A model generated the notes under the pieces. The model ran no database searches. It was given only the letters and a program-made list of their open reading frames with translations, and had not been told where the DNA came from. Positions 34,133 to 43,179 of a stretch of 62,372 nucleotides of DNA are shown here, in pieces. The stretch lies in assembly GCA_041658345.1 (NCBI GenBank), contig JBBAAK010000007.1, forward strand, positions 1-62,372, read 5' to 3'. The DNA comes from JBAZYV01 sp041658345 (GTDB lineage Bacteria > Patescibacteriota > Gracilibacteria > UBA1369 > 2-02-FULL-48-14). Position numbers and translations under genes: made by a program. The stretch's first letter is position 1. Every line of letters starts with the position of its first letter.

Positions 34133-35805
34133 TAATAAACAGTTTTTAAATAACATTCTTCGCAATAAACAATCTCGGTGCGGTCTGGCGCATAAGTAGT
34201 CTGGATTGGAGCGCCACATTTTCCGCAAGAACGGGCCCACAAATAGCGAGGATTACGTAATGCCATACGGTTTTTGTGGCGCTGTTTGAACGAACAACGT
34301 GGAATTGGGATGCCAAGTCTCTTATAAAAAAACAATTCCTGGGGAGCTATTTTATAAGGTTTGCCAGAATCTTTGCACGTAAGGATCTGTTTGCAAATAT
34401 CTTCAGATGTATCATGGGCAGAATCAGGCAGTTCACGCATTGGGCCAATATATGCATTAGAGGGCTCATCATCTTTCCATTTATAATTTTTTAATAAAGC
34501 CTCTTCTTTAGTAAGAGGGAAATAATCTTGAGCAGGAGTCTCATTATATCCAAACGGAGAAATAGAAATTGGAAAGAATTCACCCCATTCTCCGGTCTTT
34601 TTCATATGGTCAACAATGCGTGGCAAAAGTTTTTCATATTCATCGCGTGAATATTGTTTATTTAAAATGCAATATTTTTTATGACGAACTCCGGTGCATC
34701 CAAAAAGATGATCTGACTTGTAACATTCATTGCTATAAAAAACATCGGAAATTTGCTCATGACTTTTTACACAAAACAACATTCGCTGGCAGTTATATCC
34801 AACACAATTACATTCATAGATGAGCTCTGCATTTAAACCAAATTGGTAAAAATCCATACAGTCTTTTGAACCATTATAAATCTGATAACAGTATTTCCCA
34901 TCATGCATATTTGAGACATCAAAACTCCAAGAGGTATCTTTGCAATTTACCAATTGGTCTCCAAAAGAATTCTCCGTTTGAATCATTCTTAAGCAACGAT
35001 TTGGGAGTTCTAAACAAAAGACTTTAAATTCTTCTTTTAATTTTTCAATTGTAGACCACAAATGAGGAGGATTTTCTTTCAGGAAAGATTCATAATCACC
35101 TTTGCTCATTGATTTATTGAAAATACAGTACTCCTTCTGTGTAAGATTTTTGCAACAAATACAATTTTTACATCCTATGCAATCTTTTAAAAAATATCCA
35201 TCATAACAATTAATACAATTTTGAGAATATTTTAGGTTGTAACAATTTTGTATGTCTATGCATTCATAACAAAGTTCAGAATCAAAAGCATTAAAAACAT
35301 CAATGCAATTTTTACTTTTTTTAACGCCATAACCATAATAACAATCTTCATTATAATCAGCATGAAAAATTAAATAGCAATTTTTATTATTTCCGGCGTA
35401 ATTTGTGTAGTCCGAATTTTGATCTAGCAAATAGTCATTTAAAACGGCCACATGCGGTGTTGCATGCAAAAGTTCATCAAATTGCTCAAAAAACGGACGA
35501 TTAAAATCAAAATCCCGCCCATAATCCAAAGCTTCAAATTTATCGCTCCACCAAATTTCCGGCTTATAAACTTTATATGGTTTATCAGGCGAATAAACCG
35601 AAAGAATCTCCTCGCCAGAGTAGTCACATTTTCTATGGTAAAGATTCATTTCATTACTAACAGCAAGACGTCTTTGTTGTCTACAATTAGGGCAAAATGT
35701 AGGTGCAACAATATTTATTTTTTTATAAAATGCATCATCCCAATCAGTGATTACGAATGATTGTCCACAATTAGCGCAAGAACTAGTTTTTGTAATTTTT
35801 TCCAT
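34132..35805 (-). CDS. Cysteine-rich zinc-ribbon repeat protein, copy 3
   Basis: This is a paralog of its neighbours, about 557 aa from the ATG at 35805. The N-terminal ribbon is complete (CANCGQSF and CPNCRQQRR), then DFDFNRPFFEQFDEL and a NSDYTNYAGNNKNCYLIF entry into the Cys ladder (SELCYECIDIQNCYNL, CIGCKNCICC). The shared TGEWGEFFP block and the C-terminal CGKCGAPIQTTYAPDRTE and CEECYLKTVY ribbon are present. No signal peptide or membrane segment is seen, so it is likely cytoplasmic. Copies differ at most positions outside the motifs, so the duplications are old or fast-evolving. Confidence 0.88.
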   Translation of the reverse strand: MEKITKTSSCANCGQSFVITDWDDAFYKKINIVAPTFCPNCRQQRRLAVSNEMNLYHRKCDYSGEEILSVYSPDKPYKVYKPEIWWSDKFEALDYGRDFDFNRPFFEQFDELLHATPHVAVLNDYLLDQNSDYTNYAGNNKNCYLIFHADYNEDCYYGYGVKKSKNCIDVFNAFDSELCYECIDIQNCYNLKYSQNCINCYDGYFLKDCIGCKNCICCKNLTQKEYCIFNKSMSKGDYESFLKENPPHLWSTIEKLKEEFKVFCLELPNRCLRMIQTENSFGDQLVNCKDTSWSFDVSNMHDGKYCYQIYNGSKDCMDFYQFGLNAELIYECNCVGYNCQRMLFCVKSHEQISDVFYSNECYKSDHLFGCTGVRHKKYCILNKQYSRDEYEKLLPRIVDHMKKTGEWGEFFPISISPFGYNETPAQDYFPLTKEEALLKNYKWKDDEPSNAYIGPMRELPDSAHDTSEDICKQILTCKDSGKPYKIAPQELFFYKRLGIPIPRCSFKQRHKNRMALRNPRYLWARSCGKCGAPIQTTYAPDRTEIVYCEECYLKTVY

Positions 35806-37439
35806 TAATAAACAGTTTTTAAATAGCACTCTTCGCACAAAATCTGCCCTGGCTTTGATGGATCATAAGCAGTTTCTAATTGCTTGCCACAAGTGCTACA
35901 AGGCCGCAACCAAATCATTCTTGGATTTTTTAACATCATCCTTTCTTTGAATCTTTGTTCGGGAGCTTTTTGTGGCAATGGTAAATCCATTTTTTTATAA
36001 AGCGCTAACTCTTGCGGTGTGATTTTGTAGAATTTACCCGAAGCCTTGCAGGTATAAATTGTTTTACAAATGTCTTCATTTACATCTTTTGCCCAAAGCG
36101 GAGGTGATATTTTTTGCCCTTGATATGCAAATTCATCTGTATCTTCTTTCCATTTTAAACCTAATTTTTCAGCCTGTTCCTTGCTAAAAGGATAATGATC
36201 TTGAGCAACAGTTTCATTATAAGCAAAAGGGGATAAAGACATTGGGAAAAACTCTCCCCACTCACCAGTCTTTTGCATGTGTTCAATCAATTTTGCTTCC
36301 ATCTGTTTATATTCCTCCTCTTTATAAACTTTATTAAGAATCATAAATTTATTTCTTTTAGCGCCTATACATCCAAAAAGATATTCACTGTTAAAGCACA
36401 TGCTAGAGTACGTGATGTATTTATTGAACCAACAGATGTCTATAAAGCGAGTCATGTAATCGCCTTCGACGCCTATTGAATCATAAATTAATTCGGAGTT
36501 GTCTCCATTGTTCATGTCATACGAATCTTTTATGTTTGTTGCATCAATCACAAACTTACAATCTTCTAAACGGGTAGTATCAAAACAATAATGAGCATTT
36601 TTTGAGTTATAAACTGCATCACCACTACAATCTTGATTGTTAATTTCCGCCATGTATTTGCGGGGGATATCCGTTTTTGCTAAAAACTTTTCAACCTCAC
36701 TAGGGAGATTTTTATGAAGTTCCACAAATTTATTTAAATACTCTTCCTTGGAATACTCTACGTTATAAATACAGAAATTCTTGTTTACAAGGTTGTAGCA
36801 TCCAAAACAATTATGGCAACTTGTAAGATTATATCCGAGTATGCAATCGTAGCAGTCGGATGAGTCTTGTAGCCAAGATGAGTTGTAACAATTGGCACAA
36901 TCAATAGATTCATAAGACAATTCACATCTAGTTAAATTTGATCCGTCACAAGTATTTTTGCAAAACCAAGAACGTTTTGTATAGAAAGAATCTTCACATT
37001 CAGCGCATGTAACAAGTAGATATGAATTTTTATTACGCAAAGTAAAATTTCCATACTCGGCATTTTCATGATCTTTATTCATCAAACTTATGCGGGGGAC
37101 TTTGAGCATTAGTTCGGCAAATTGATCAAAAAATGGGCGATTAAAATCAACATCTTTCCCAAAAGCAGTAGGATCCCATTTATCGCTCCAAAAACATGCT
37201 TGGCAATAAACCGTATAAGGACTATTTGCAGGATACATAGCGATTATTTCCTTTGCACAAAGATCACATTTTCTATGATAAAGCTTTCTTTCGTTACGAA
37301 ACGTAAGACGTCTTCTTATCCTTTCAATAGGCGAGAGCGTTGGTAACGGCACGCCCATTTTTGCATAAAAAGCCTGATCTTCGTCTGTAATCACAAATGG
37401 GATTCCAGACGCACAACATGTTTTTGTAATTGGTGCCAT
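35805..37439 (-). CDS. Cysteine-rich zinc-ribbon repeat protein, copy 2
   Basis: This protein is about 544 aa from the ATG at 37439, coupled to the preceding copy by TAATG. Its N-terminus is nearly identical to that of copy 4 (MAPITKTC, FVITDEDQAFYAKMGVPLPT), showing these two are the closest pair. In the N-terminal ribbon the second CxxC of copy 3 (CPNC) reads SPIER, so one zinc site may be lost. The Cys ladder is sparser (CELSYESIDCANCYN), and Ser or Asp replaces several Cys in the second half. The terminal ribbon CSTCGKQLETAYDPSKPG with CEECYLKTVY is intact. Confidence 0.88.
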   Translation of the reverse strand: MAPITKTCCASGIPFVITDEDQAFYAKMGVPLPTLSPIERIRRRLTFRNERKLYHRKCDLCAKEIIAMYPANSPYTVYCQACFWSDKWDPTAFGKDVDFNRPFFDQFAELMLKVPRISLMNKDHENAEYGNFTLRNKNSYLLVTCAECEDSFYTKRSWFCKNTCDGSNLTRCELSYESIDCANCYNSSWLQDSSDCYDCILGYNLTSCHNCFGCYNLVNKNFCIYNVEYSKEEYLNKFVELHKNLPSEVEKFLAKTDIPRKYMAEINNQDCSGDAVYNSKNAHYCFDTTRLEDCKFVIDATNIKDSYDMNNGDNSELIYDSIGVEGDYMTRFIDICWFNKYITYSSMCFNSEYLFGCIGAKRNKFMILNKVYKEEEYKQMEAKLIEHMQKTGEWGEFFPMSLSPFAYNETVAQDHYPFSKEQAEKLGLKWKEDTDEFAYQGQKISPPLWAKDVNEDICKTIYTCKASGKFYKITPQELALYKKMDLPLPQKAPEQRFKERMMLKNPRMIWLRPCSTCGKQLETAYDPSKPGQILCEECYLKTVY

Positions 37440-39124
37440 TAGTAAATAGTTTTTAAATAACAATCATTACAGTACACAATTTCTGGGCGATCCAAAGCGT
37501 AACTGCTACGGATTTCTTTTCCGCAATTACCACATTTGCGTTCCCATAATTTACGAGGATTTCTGCGCGCCATGCGCTCCATGTGGCGAACATCCGGGCA
37601 TTTATTTGGGATTTGAATGTCCATCGATTTATAAAAAGCCAATTCTTGTGGCAAAATTTTATATGCCTTACCACTAACACTACACAAAAGGATCCTATTA
37701 ATAACGGAGTCTGGTACTTCATTTATCGGAAGATCATTTTTGTAATAATCACCTTGATATTCACATTCAAGAGCTTCTTTTGGCAAGTCATACCAATTAA
37801 ATCCATTTTTCACAGCGTCCTCTTTTGAGTAAGGGTAATAATCATAAGCAATACTTTCGTTGTAGCCAAAAGCACTCATATCCACCGGAAAAAATTCGCC
37901 CCACTCTCCGGTTTTTTGCATGTGCTCAATAATTTGTGGCACAAGTTTTTCATATTCTTCCTTTGAATATTGTTTGTTCAAAATACAATACTGTTCTTTT
38001 TGATGTAACCCTGCACAACCAAAACAATTATGAACAGAGCTACAACCTGCCGAGTAAAGTAAATTACTAGAACTTCCCATAACATCTTTGCAAAAAAGAT
38101 TGTGATAGCCGATCACGGAGAGTGCTTCCAAGGATAATTCCTGACCGGCTCCATTGTACATACAGTCGTAACAATCTTTAAAATTTCCACCAGTCAAGCA
38201 GAATCTGCAATTTTCTGAATTTAGTAAGTCAAAAGAATCAAAACATGCATGGGAATTAAAAAGATGATTACCGCTAACCTCTTCACATTGATGAGAAATG
38301 CAGTCAACGTGAGGCAAACCTAAACGCAATTGGTTAAACTTTTGAATGAAATCCAGTAATACATTTGGATCTTTTAAACTGGATAAAATTGCTTCATATT
38401 CGTCTTTTGCATAAGGCGTGTTTAGCACATAAAACTCTTTATTAACCAAATTGACACAACCAAGACAAGAACGGCAATTTCTACAATTAGAAAGGTAAGA
38501 GGACGATGAACATGAGGTGGAATCGGTGCACAATTTGCATTCATAACAGCGTTCACAATCAACACACTCATAGCATTTTTCACACGAATAGGAATACAGC
38601 ATGTCAAAACAATTTTTTGAATACCATAAAATATGTGAATAAAAGGAATCTTGATTTTCTATGTTCCCAAAAACTAAATAACAATTTTGTGACCCATAGC
38701 TTTGATTCGTATAAGTGCAATTCTCAGAATTAGAAACATTAACAGATGATTTTGGAACGGCATTGTATAATTCTTGAAATTGTTCAAAAAATGGACGATT
38801 AAAATCAAAATCCCTACCATATTGCAACGCATTCCAACGATCACTCCACCATTCTGGCAAAGAGTAAACTTTAAAAGGTTTATCAGAAGAATAGATAGAG
38901 ATCATTTGTGCGCCGGAGAAATCAGATTTTCTGTGGTAAAGTTTTCTAAAATTTCTGTGAGAAGCTCTGCGTATCCACCTACATTCCGGACAAAAATTTG
39001 GTGATGGCACGGCATATTTAATGCCATTAAAAACAGGGGAAACCTTTGAATAGAATTCCATATCTACATCCTCAATATTGAAGGCATTTCCACATTTTTT
39101 ACACACCTTTTGGATTGTTGCCAT
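37439..39124 (-). CDS. Cysteine-rich zinc-ribbon repeat protein, copy 1 (promoter-proximal)
   Basis: This is the first gene of the four-copy array, about 561 aa from the ATG at 39124. It has N-terminal CKKCGNAF and CPECRWIRR ribbons, DFDFNRPFFEQFQELY, and the densest Cys ladder (CEKCYECVDCERCYECKLC, then CRNCRSCLGCVNL). The TGEWGEFFPVDMSAFGYNES block and the C-terminal CGNCGKEIRSSYALDRPE and CNDCYLKTIY ribbon follow. The shared FFEQF, GEWGEFFP and YLKT(V/I)Y elements are the best family diagnostics. It is divergent from the TrmB-type regulator at 39245. Confidence 0.88.
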   Translation of the reverse strand: MATIQKVCKKCGNAFNIEDVDMEFYSKVSPVFNGIKYAVPSPNFCPECRWIRRASHRNFRKLYHRKSDFSGAQMISIYSSDKPFKVYSLPEWWSDRWNALQYGRDFDFNRPFFEQFQELYNAVPKSSVNVSNSENCTYTNQSYGSQNCYLVFGNIENQDSFYSHILWYSKNCFDMLYSYSCEKCYECVDCERCYECKLCTDSTSCSSSSYLSNCRNCRSCLGCVNLVNKEFYVLNTPYAKDEYEAILSSLKDPNVLLDFIQKFNQLRLGLPHVDCISHQCEEVSGNHLFNSHACFDSFDLLNSENCRFCLTGGNFKDCYDCMYNGAGQELSLEALSVIGYHNLFCKDVMGSSSNLLYSAGCSSVHNCFGCAGLHQKEQYCILNKQYSKEEYEKLVPQIIEHMQKTGEWGEFFPVDMSAFGYNESIAYDYYPYSKEDAVKNGFNWYDLPKEALECEYQGDYYKNDLPINEVPDSVINRILLCSVSGKAYKILPQELAFYKSMDIQIPNKCPDVRHMERMARRNPRKLWERKCGNCGKEIRSSYALDRPEIVYCNDCYLKTIY

Positions 39125-39147
39125 AAAACAATTTATTCGAGGAGGCA

Positions 39148-39176
39148 AGTATACGCACTAATTGTAAAATAGTCCA
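39148..39176 (-). promoter_or_regulatory. Possible promoter of the cysteine-rich array
   Basis: On the minus strand, TGGACT (39176-39171), a 17-nt spacer and TATACT (39153-39148) lie 23 nt upstream of the ATG at 39124. No Shine-Dalgarno sequence follows. Confidence 0.5.
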
Positions 39177-39244
39177 TAATCCTAGCTTGAAAAATCATAA
39201 AATTAAGATTAGAATGCGTGTAGAAATTTTTTTACAACATACCC

Positions 39245-40003
39245 TTGTTAAAACAAAAATTATTACAATTCGGGCTTTCTGAAGAAGAAGCAACGGTATA
39301 TTTAACAGTGCTTGAATTAGGAGGATCATTCGCAAGCACAATTGCAGGAAAAGCGGGCATACCACGCGTTAATTGTTATTATGTTTTGGAGAGTTTACGC
39401 AAAAGCGGACTTATAACAGTTAATTTAAAGGGAAATTTAAAATTTTTTGTTGCAGAACCACCACAAGTTTTGGTGAATAATATGGAGAGTAAATATCAAG
39501 AAGCCAAAAAAATCCTTCCGGAATTGCTTTCAATAACTAACATTTACGCATACAAACCAATCATTCGTTCTTACGAAGGAATTTCGGGAATAAAAAATAT
39601 TTTTGATCAAACTCTTAACGCAAAATCAGAAGTTTTGGGCTACACAAATCTGGAAGCACTCGGCGATTTATTGCCGGATTATTTGCCATCTTACACTCAA
39701 AAACTTGTGCAAAGAGGGATAAAAACACGCCTACTTTCTCCTTTTACAGATGAGGCTCGCATGTTTATTAAAAGATTTTATCCCAAAAAATTTCCAGAAG
39801 AACTTGTTGAGATTTTATTCGTGAATCCAAAAGAATTTAAATTCGAAAATCAAATTAGTATTTATGATAATACAGTTGCAATTATGTCTCTAAATCCGGA
39901 AGAACTAATGGGTATGGTTGTAGAATCTGGCGTTTATGCACGCACAGAACGTGCCGTATATAATCTCGCTTGGCTTGGCGCAACCGCTTTTGTGGCACAG
40001 TAG
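39245..40003 (+). CDS. TrmB-family transcriptional regulator
   Basis: This 252-aa protein uses a TTG start. The N-terminal winged helix-turn-helix matches TrmB: LLQFGLSEEEATVYLTVLEL, then IAGKAGIPRVNCYYVLESL and a KSGLITV wing. A C-terminal phospholipase-D-like/TrmB effector domain has PIIRSYEGISGIKNIFDQTL and ends in FENQISIYDNTVAIMS. TrmB proteins in archaea sense sugars; the ligand here is unknown. It is divergent from the cysteine-rich array with 120 nt between them, so the array is a natural target. TACAAC sits exactly 6 nt before the TTG, so the mRNA may be leaderless. Confidence 0.85.
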   Translation: MLKQKLLQFGLSEEEATVYLTVLELGGSFASTIAGKAGIPRVNCYYVLESLRKSGLITVNLKGNLKFFVAEPPQVLVNNMESKYQEAKKILPELLSITNIYAYKPIIRSYEGISGIKNIFDQTLNAKSEVLGYTNLEALGDLLPDYLPSYTQKLVQRGIKTRLLSPFTDEARMFIKRFYPKKFPEELVEILFVNPKEFKFENQISIYDNTVAIMSLNPEELMGMVVESGVYARTERAVYNLAWLGATAFVAQ

Positions 40004-40030
40004 GTGTTGTCACAACTCCAACAACTGATT

Positions 40031-40060
40031 TTGATTGCATTTTTTTTGAAATCATATAAG
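40031..40060 (+). promoter_or_regulatory. Promoter of the toxin-antitoxin operon
   Basis: TTGATT (40031-40036), an 18-nt spacer and TATAAG (40055-40060) precede the palindromic operator by 6 nt. Confidence 0.6.
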
Positions 40061-40066
40061 ATCGGG

Positions 40067-40087
40067 TAGTACTAATTAGTATTACTA
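40067..40087. promoter_or_regulatory. Palindromic operator of the toxin-antitoxin operon
   Basis: TAGTACTAATTAGTATTACTA contains the perfect 12-bp palindrome TACTAATTAGTA (40070-40081). It lies between the -10 and the antitoxin ATG at 40094, as expected for ribbon-helix-helix autorepression. Confidence 0.65.
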
Positions 40088-40093
40088 AAAGAT

Positions 40094-40354
40094 ATGATTA
40101 ACAATACTCAATCGAAAAATAAAACCCGCATATCCATTACGATTTTGCCTTCAATAAACCTGATGCTCGACAAAGAAAGCAAGAATATAGGCGTTAGTAA
40201 GAGCGAGCTCATTGAAAATGCTTTGAAGTCATATTTACGCAATAAACTGCAACACGATGCGAAAATTTTAGGACAGATGCACTTTGATGATTTGCCCTCA
40301 GAAACTGAATGGTTCATGATGGGGCCACAACTTGAGCCTTATGACGAACATTAA
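40094..40354 (+). CDS. CopG/RHH-type antitoxin
   Basis: This 86-aa protein has an N-terminal ribbon-helix-helix: a TRISITILPSINLML strand, then KNIGVSKSELIENALKSYLRN, the usual helix-turn-helix of CopG/Arc-type antitoxins. The acidic C-terminal tail (FDDLPSETEWFMMG) is probably the toxin-neutralising segment. It ends 3 nt before the MazF-type gene and is preceded by a palindrome for autoregulation. Confidence 0.85.
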   Translation: MINNTQSKNKTRISITILPSINLMLDKESKNIGVSKSELIENALKSYLRNKLQHDAKILGQMHFDDLPSETEWFMMGPQLEPYDEH

Positions 40355-40357
40355 AAA

Positions 40358-40693
40358 ATGGAGATAAAGCAAGGAGATATATTTTGGGTTAGCCTGGATC
40401 CGATAAAAGGGCATGAACAGTCGGGAGAACGTCCGGTGCTGGTTTTGCAAAATGATCTTTTGAATCCACATTTAAGCACTGTAGTTATAGCCCCTATTAC
40501 TACAAATTTAGCTACGAAGGGCTTGTTCACAACATGTTTTATAGAAAAAGACACCACAAGACTAAGAAAAGATAGCATTGTGCTACTCTATCAACTGCGT
40601 GCAGTGGACAAAGTACGTTTTAAGAAAAAAATCGGACAAATATCGCCAGACAAAATGAATGAAATCAAATTTCAAATGGCCTTGCTGTTTTAG
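40358..40693 (+). CDS. mazF: MazF/PemK-type mRNA interferase toxin
   Basis: This 111-aa protein has the MazF fold pattern: GDIFWVSLDPIKGHEQSGERPVLVLQ (split here at SGERPVLV, which carries the conserved catalytic Arg), VVIAPITTN with the conserved Thr, and a C-terminal LRAVDKVRFKKKIGQIS. The length is typical. It should be a sequence-specific ribosome-independent RNase neutralised by the RHH protein upstream. All key residues appear intact, so the pair is probably functional. Confidence 0.93.
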   Translation: MEIKQGDIFWVSLDPIKGHEQSGERPVLVLQNDLLNPHLSTVVIAPITTNLATKGLFTTCFIEKDTTRLRKDSIVLLYQLRAVDKVRFKKKIGQISPDKMNEIKFQMALLF

Positions 40694-40705
40694 TAAAATA
40701 AAATC

Positions 40706-40714
40706 TGCTATAAT
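40706..40714 (+). promoter_or_regulatory. Extended -10 promoter
   Basis: TGCTATAAT (40706-40714) is an extended -10 element 20 nt upstream of the ATG at 40735. No good -35 is seen at the right distance. Confidence 0.55.
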
Positions 40715-40734
40715 CACGCTACTTTAAAAGAATT

Positions 40735-42006
40735 ATGAAAGTAATCCTACTATCCGCGGGGCGTAGTTTAAGGGCAAAGCCCATAGAAGATAAAAATTTT
40801 CTAAAATTCTGCGGAAAAACTTTGGTTGAACATCAAGTTGAGGCGCTTAAAAAAGCAGGATTCAATGATATTTTGGTTGTTGGGGGTGCGCACAATAAAG
40901 ACAAATTAAAAGAAATTTTAAAGCCGTTTAAAGTGCAAATTTGCGAACAAAAAAATCTTGACGAAGGCATGGCAGGTGCAGTGCTTGCAGTAGAAAAAGC
41001 TGTAGGCAACGAAGATATTTTTATAGTGAGCGGTAACGATGTTGTAGACGAAAAGGCTTACGAATTAATGGAAAAAGCCTCAAAAACAACTGGAGATTCT
41101 TTTTTACTCGCGTACCAAGTAAGTAGTTATTTCCCCGGCGGTTACCTAAAATTACAAAAAGACCGCGTCATAGGCATTACAGAAAAACCTGGCGAGGGGA
41201 ATGAGCCATCAAACTTAATAAACATAGTTTTGCACGTGCACAAAAATCCAAAAGAGCTTTTTGCCGAACTTAAAAAAGTATCATCGAAAAAAGATGATCG
41301 TTATGAAGTTGCATTAGATAATTTAATGAAAGAACGTATTTTTAAATCTGTGAAATACACGGGATTTTGGCAACCGATTAAATATCCATGGCATGTATTG
41401 GATTTAACAAATCATTTTTTAAGCGGACTAAAACGCAAAATCAGCAAGACTGCACAAATCGCAAAAACCGCAACAATTAACGGCAATGTTGTAATTGAAT
41501 CAGGCGCAAAAATTTACGACAACGCAGTTGTGCAAGGGCCGGCATACATCGGTAAAAACACGGTAGTTGCAAACAATGCCTTGGTTAGAGAATCAATTAT
41601 TGGAGACAATTCGGTTGTTGGATTTTCTACAGAAATCGCGAGGTCTTTTATAGGTGATGATTGTTGGTTCCACACAAACTATGTTGGCGATACGGTTATG
41701 GGCAACAATTGCAGTTTTGGATCTGGAGCAGTGTGCGCAAACTTACGTCTTGATGAAAAAGAAATTGGCGATTCTAAGCGTAATAAACTAGGCCCAATTT
41801 TCGGAGAAAATATTAGAGTTGGTGTGCAAACCAGCATAATGCCGGGCGTTAGGATCGGATCGAACACAATGATAACTTCCGGCCTTATAATTGCAGAAGA
41901 TATTGAGCCGAATAAATTTGTTAAAGGCAAAACAACGTTAGAAATAAAAGATAACAAAGCCATTTTAGATAAATCTGCGCGGGCTAAAATGAAGGGCAAA
42001 CTTTAA
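40735..42006 (+). CDS. Sugar-phosphate nucleotidyltransferase with left-handed beta-helix domain
   Basis: This 423-aa GlmU-like protein has an N-terminal Rossmann nucleotidyltransferase domain (MKVILLSAGRSLRAKP, KFCGKTLVEHQVEALKKAG, IFIVSGNDVV, ITEKPGEG). A C-terminal hexapeptide left-handed beta-helix follows (IAKTATINGNVVIESGAKI through IRVGVQTSIMPGVRIGSN). The layout recalls archaeal glucose-1-phosphate thymidylyl/GlcNAc-1-phosphate uridylyltransferases with an acetyltransferase half. The canonical GxGTR loop is altered to GRSLR, so the nucleotide specificity cannot be read. It probably makes an activated amino-sugar for wall or surface glycans. Confidence 0.85.
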   Translation: MKVILLSAGRSLRAKPIEDKNFLKFCGKTLVEHQVEALKKAGFNDILVVGGAHNKDKLKEILKPFKVQICEQKNLDEGMAGAVLAVEKAVGNEDIFIVSGNDVVDEKAYELMEKASKTTGDSFLLAYQVSSYFPGGYLKLQKDRVIGITEKPGEGNEPSNLINIVLHVHKNPKELFAELKKVSSKKDDRYEVALDNLMKERIFKSVKYTGFWQPIKYPWHVLDLTNHFLSGLKRKISKTAQIAKTATINGNVVIESGAKIYDNAVVQGPAYIGKNTVVANNALVRESIIGDNSVVGFSTEIARSFIGDDCWFHTNYVGDTVMGNNCSFGSGAVCANLRLDEKEIGDSKRNKLGPIFGENIRVGVQTSIMPGVRIGSNTMITSGLIIAEDIEPNKFVKGKTTLEIKDNKAILDKSARAKMKGKL

Positions 42007-42284
42007 ACACCGAGTTCAAATTCACTATCACCATTTATCTGGCATTGGCACGCAAGACGCATATCAGGCGAGCATCCACGAGTATCTAACGTGAATTCTT
42101 CTTGTTCCGTTTTTGGACCTAAATTATCACTACCATTTTTTATGCGGATTAAACAGGTTGAGCAAATCCCATTTTCACATCCGAATGGGATTCCTAAATT
42201 ATTTTTTTGTGCAACATCTCTAAAATTTTCACCACTTTTACACTCTGCAATTGCACCGGTTGTTAGATTTTTTACTTTTGGCAT
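42003..42284 (-). CDS. [2Fe-2S] ferredoxin
   Basis: This 93-aa protein has the plant/adrenodoxin-type cluster motif CENGICSTC (C-x4-C-x2-C) at ~35-43 and the distal ligand in RLACQC near 79-81. It is the last gene of the leftward operon that encodes the 2-oxoacid:ferredoxin oxidoreductase, 13 nt after the beta-subunit gene. It may be a second electron acceptor alongside the [4Fe-4S] ferredoxin at 44966. Its 3' end overlaps the convergent transferase gene by 4 nt. Confidence 0.88.
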   Translation of the reverse strand: MPKVKNLTTGAIAECKSGENFRDVAQKNNLGIPFGCENGICSTCLIRIKNGSDNLGPKTEQEEFTLDTRGCSPDMRLACQCQINGDSEFELGV

Positions 42285-42297
42285 TTGGTAATTTTAA

Positions 42298-43179
42298 TTA
42301 AAAATAGTTTTTTAACAAAGGGTCGATGTCCACAAACGAAATCTCTTGATCTACAAGTGGCACATCAGCAATTTGTGGGACCATTTCTTCATATGTTGGC
42401 CTCTCTGCCGTGTAGTAAACACCGGTTGGAATTTTCTCACCCCACTCTTCAGCTTTTTGGATGGCAGAAGCCTTATATTCCGGATGATACGATGGATCAT
42501 CTTCCAATTTATAAACACGCTCTTTGTACCATTGATAAGTATTGATTTTGTTAAAAGTAATGCAAGGTTGGAGTACATCAACATGCGCAAAACCTTTATG
42601 AGTAATTGCTTTCTTAAGGATTTCTTTTAAATGAACAACGTCGCCGGCAAAACCACGAGCAACAAAAGTGGCGCCGGAATTTATTGCTAAACTTAGAGGA
42701 AAAACAGGGACTTCGATAGCACCTTCCGGAGTCGTTTTGCTTTTAAATCCACTCTCGCTAGTTGGAGAAGTTTGCCCTTTTGTTAGGCTATAAACCTGAT
42801 TATTTTGCACGATATAAGTTAAGTCCAAATTTCTACGAGCTGAATTTAAAAAGTGCGAAAGCCCTATTCCATAACCATCGCCATCACCACCAATCACAAT
42901 AACCTTCATACGGTGATTTGCGAGCTTCATGCCGGAAGCAACCGGCAAACTGCGCCCATGCAATGAATGGAATCCATACGTTTTAATAAGATGTGGGGTC
43001 TGCGATCCACATCCTATGCCAGACACCACCATAGTCATTTCCGGATCAAGTTGAAGTTCAAAAAGAGCTTGTTTTAAAGCGACTAAAATTCCAAAATCAC
43101 CACAGCCTGGGCACCAATTACATTTCGAACCGGTGTCCAAGTCAGAAAGTTTTTCTAAGATTTTAAGTGATTTTATCAT
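42298..43179 (-). CDS. korB: 2-oxoacid:ferredoxin oxidoreductase, beta subunit
   Basis: This 293-aa TPP-binding subunit has CNWCPGCGDFGIL near the N-terminus with cluster cysteines, GGDGDGYGIGLSHFLNSARRN (the GDG...N TPP/Mg site, split here at GLSHF) and NNQVYSLTKGQTSPTS. With the gamma-alpha subunit it would oxidatively decarboxylate pyruvate or 2-oxoglutarate to an acyl-CoA and reduced ferredoxin. The substrate cannot be fixed from sequence; the nearby serine dehydratase makes pyruvate plausible. It overlaps korA by 4 nt. Confidence 0.92.
   Translation of the reverse strand: MIKSLKILEKLSDLDTGSKCNWCPGCGDFGILVALKQALFELQLDPEMTMVVSGIGCGSQTPHLIKTYGFHSLHGRSLPVASGMKLANHRMKVIVIGGDGDGYGIGLSHFLNSARRNLDLTYIVQNNQVYSLTKGQTSPTSESGFKSKTTPEGAIEVPVFPLSLAINSGATFVARGFAGDVVHLKEILKKAITHKGFAHVDVLQPCITFNKINTYQWYKERVYKLEDDPSYHPEYKASAIQKAEEWGEKIPTGVYYTAERPTYEEMVPQIADVPLVDQEISFVDIDPLLKNYF

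Noticed and set aside
32471..39148. CRISPR array suggested by repeated boundary sequences
   Set aside because: The repeats are the conserved 3' ends of four paralogous genes, about 1.65 kb apart and coding; there are no short regular spacers or cas genes.
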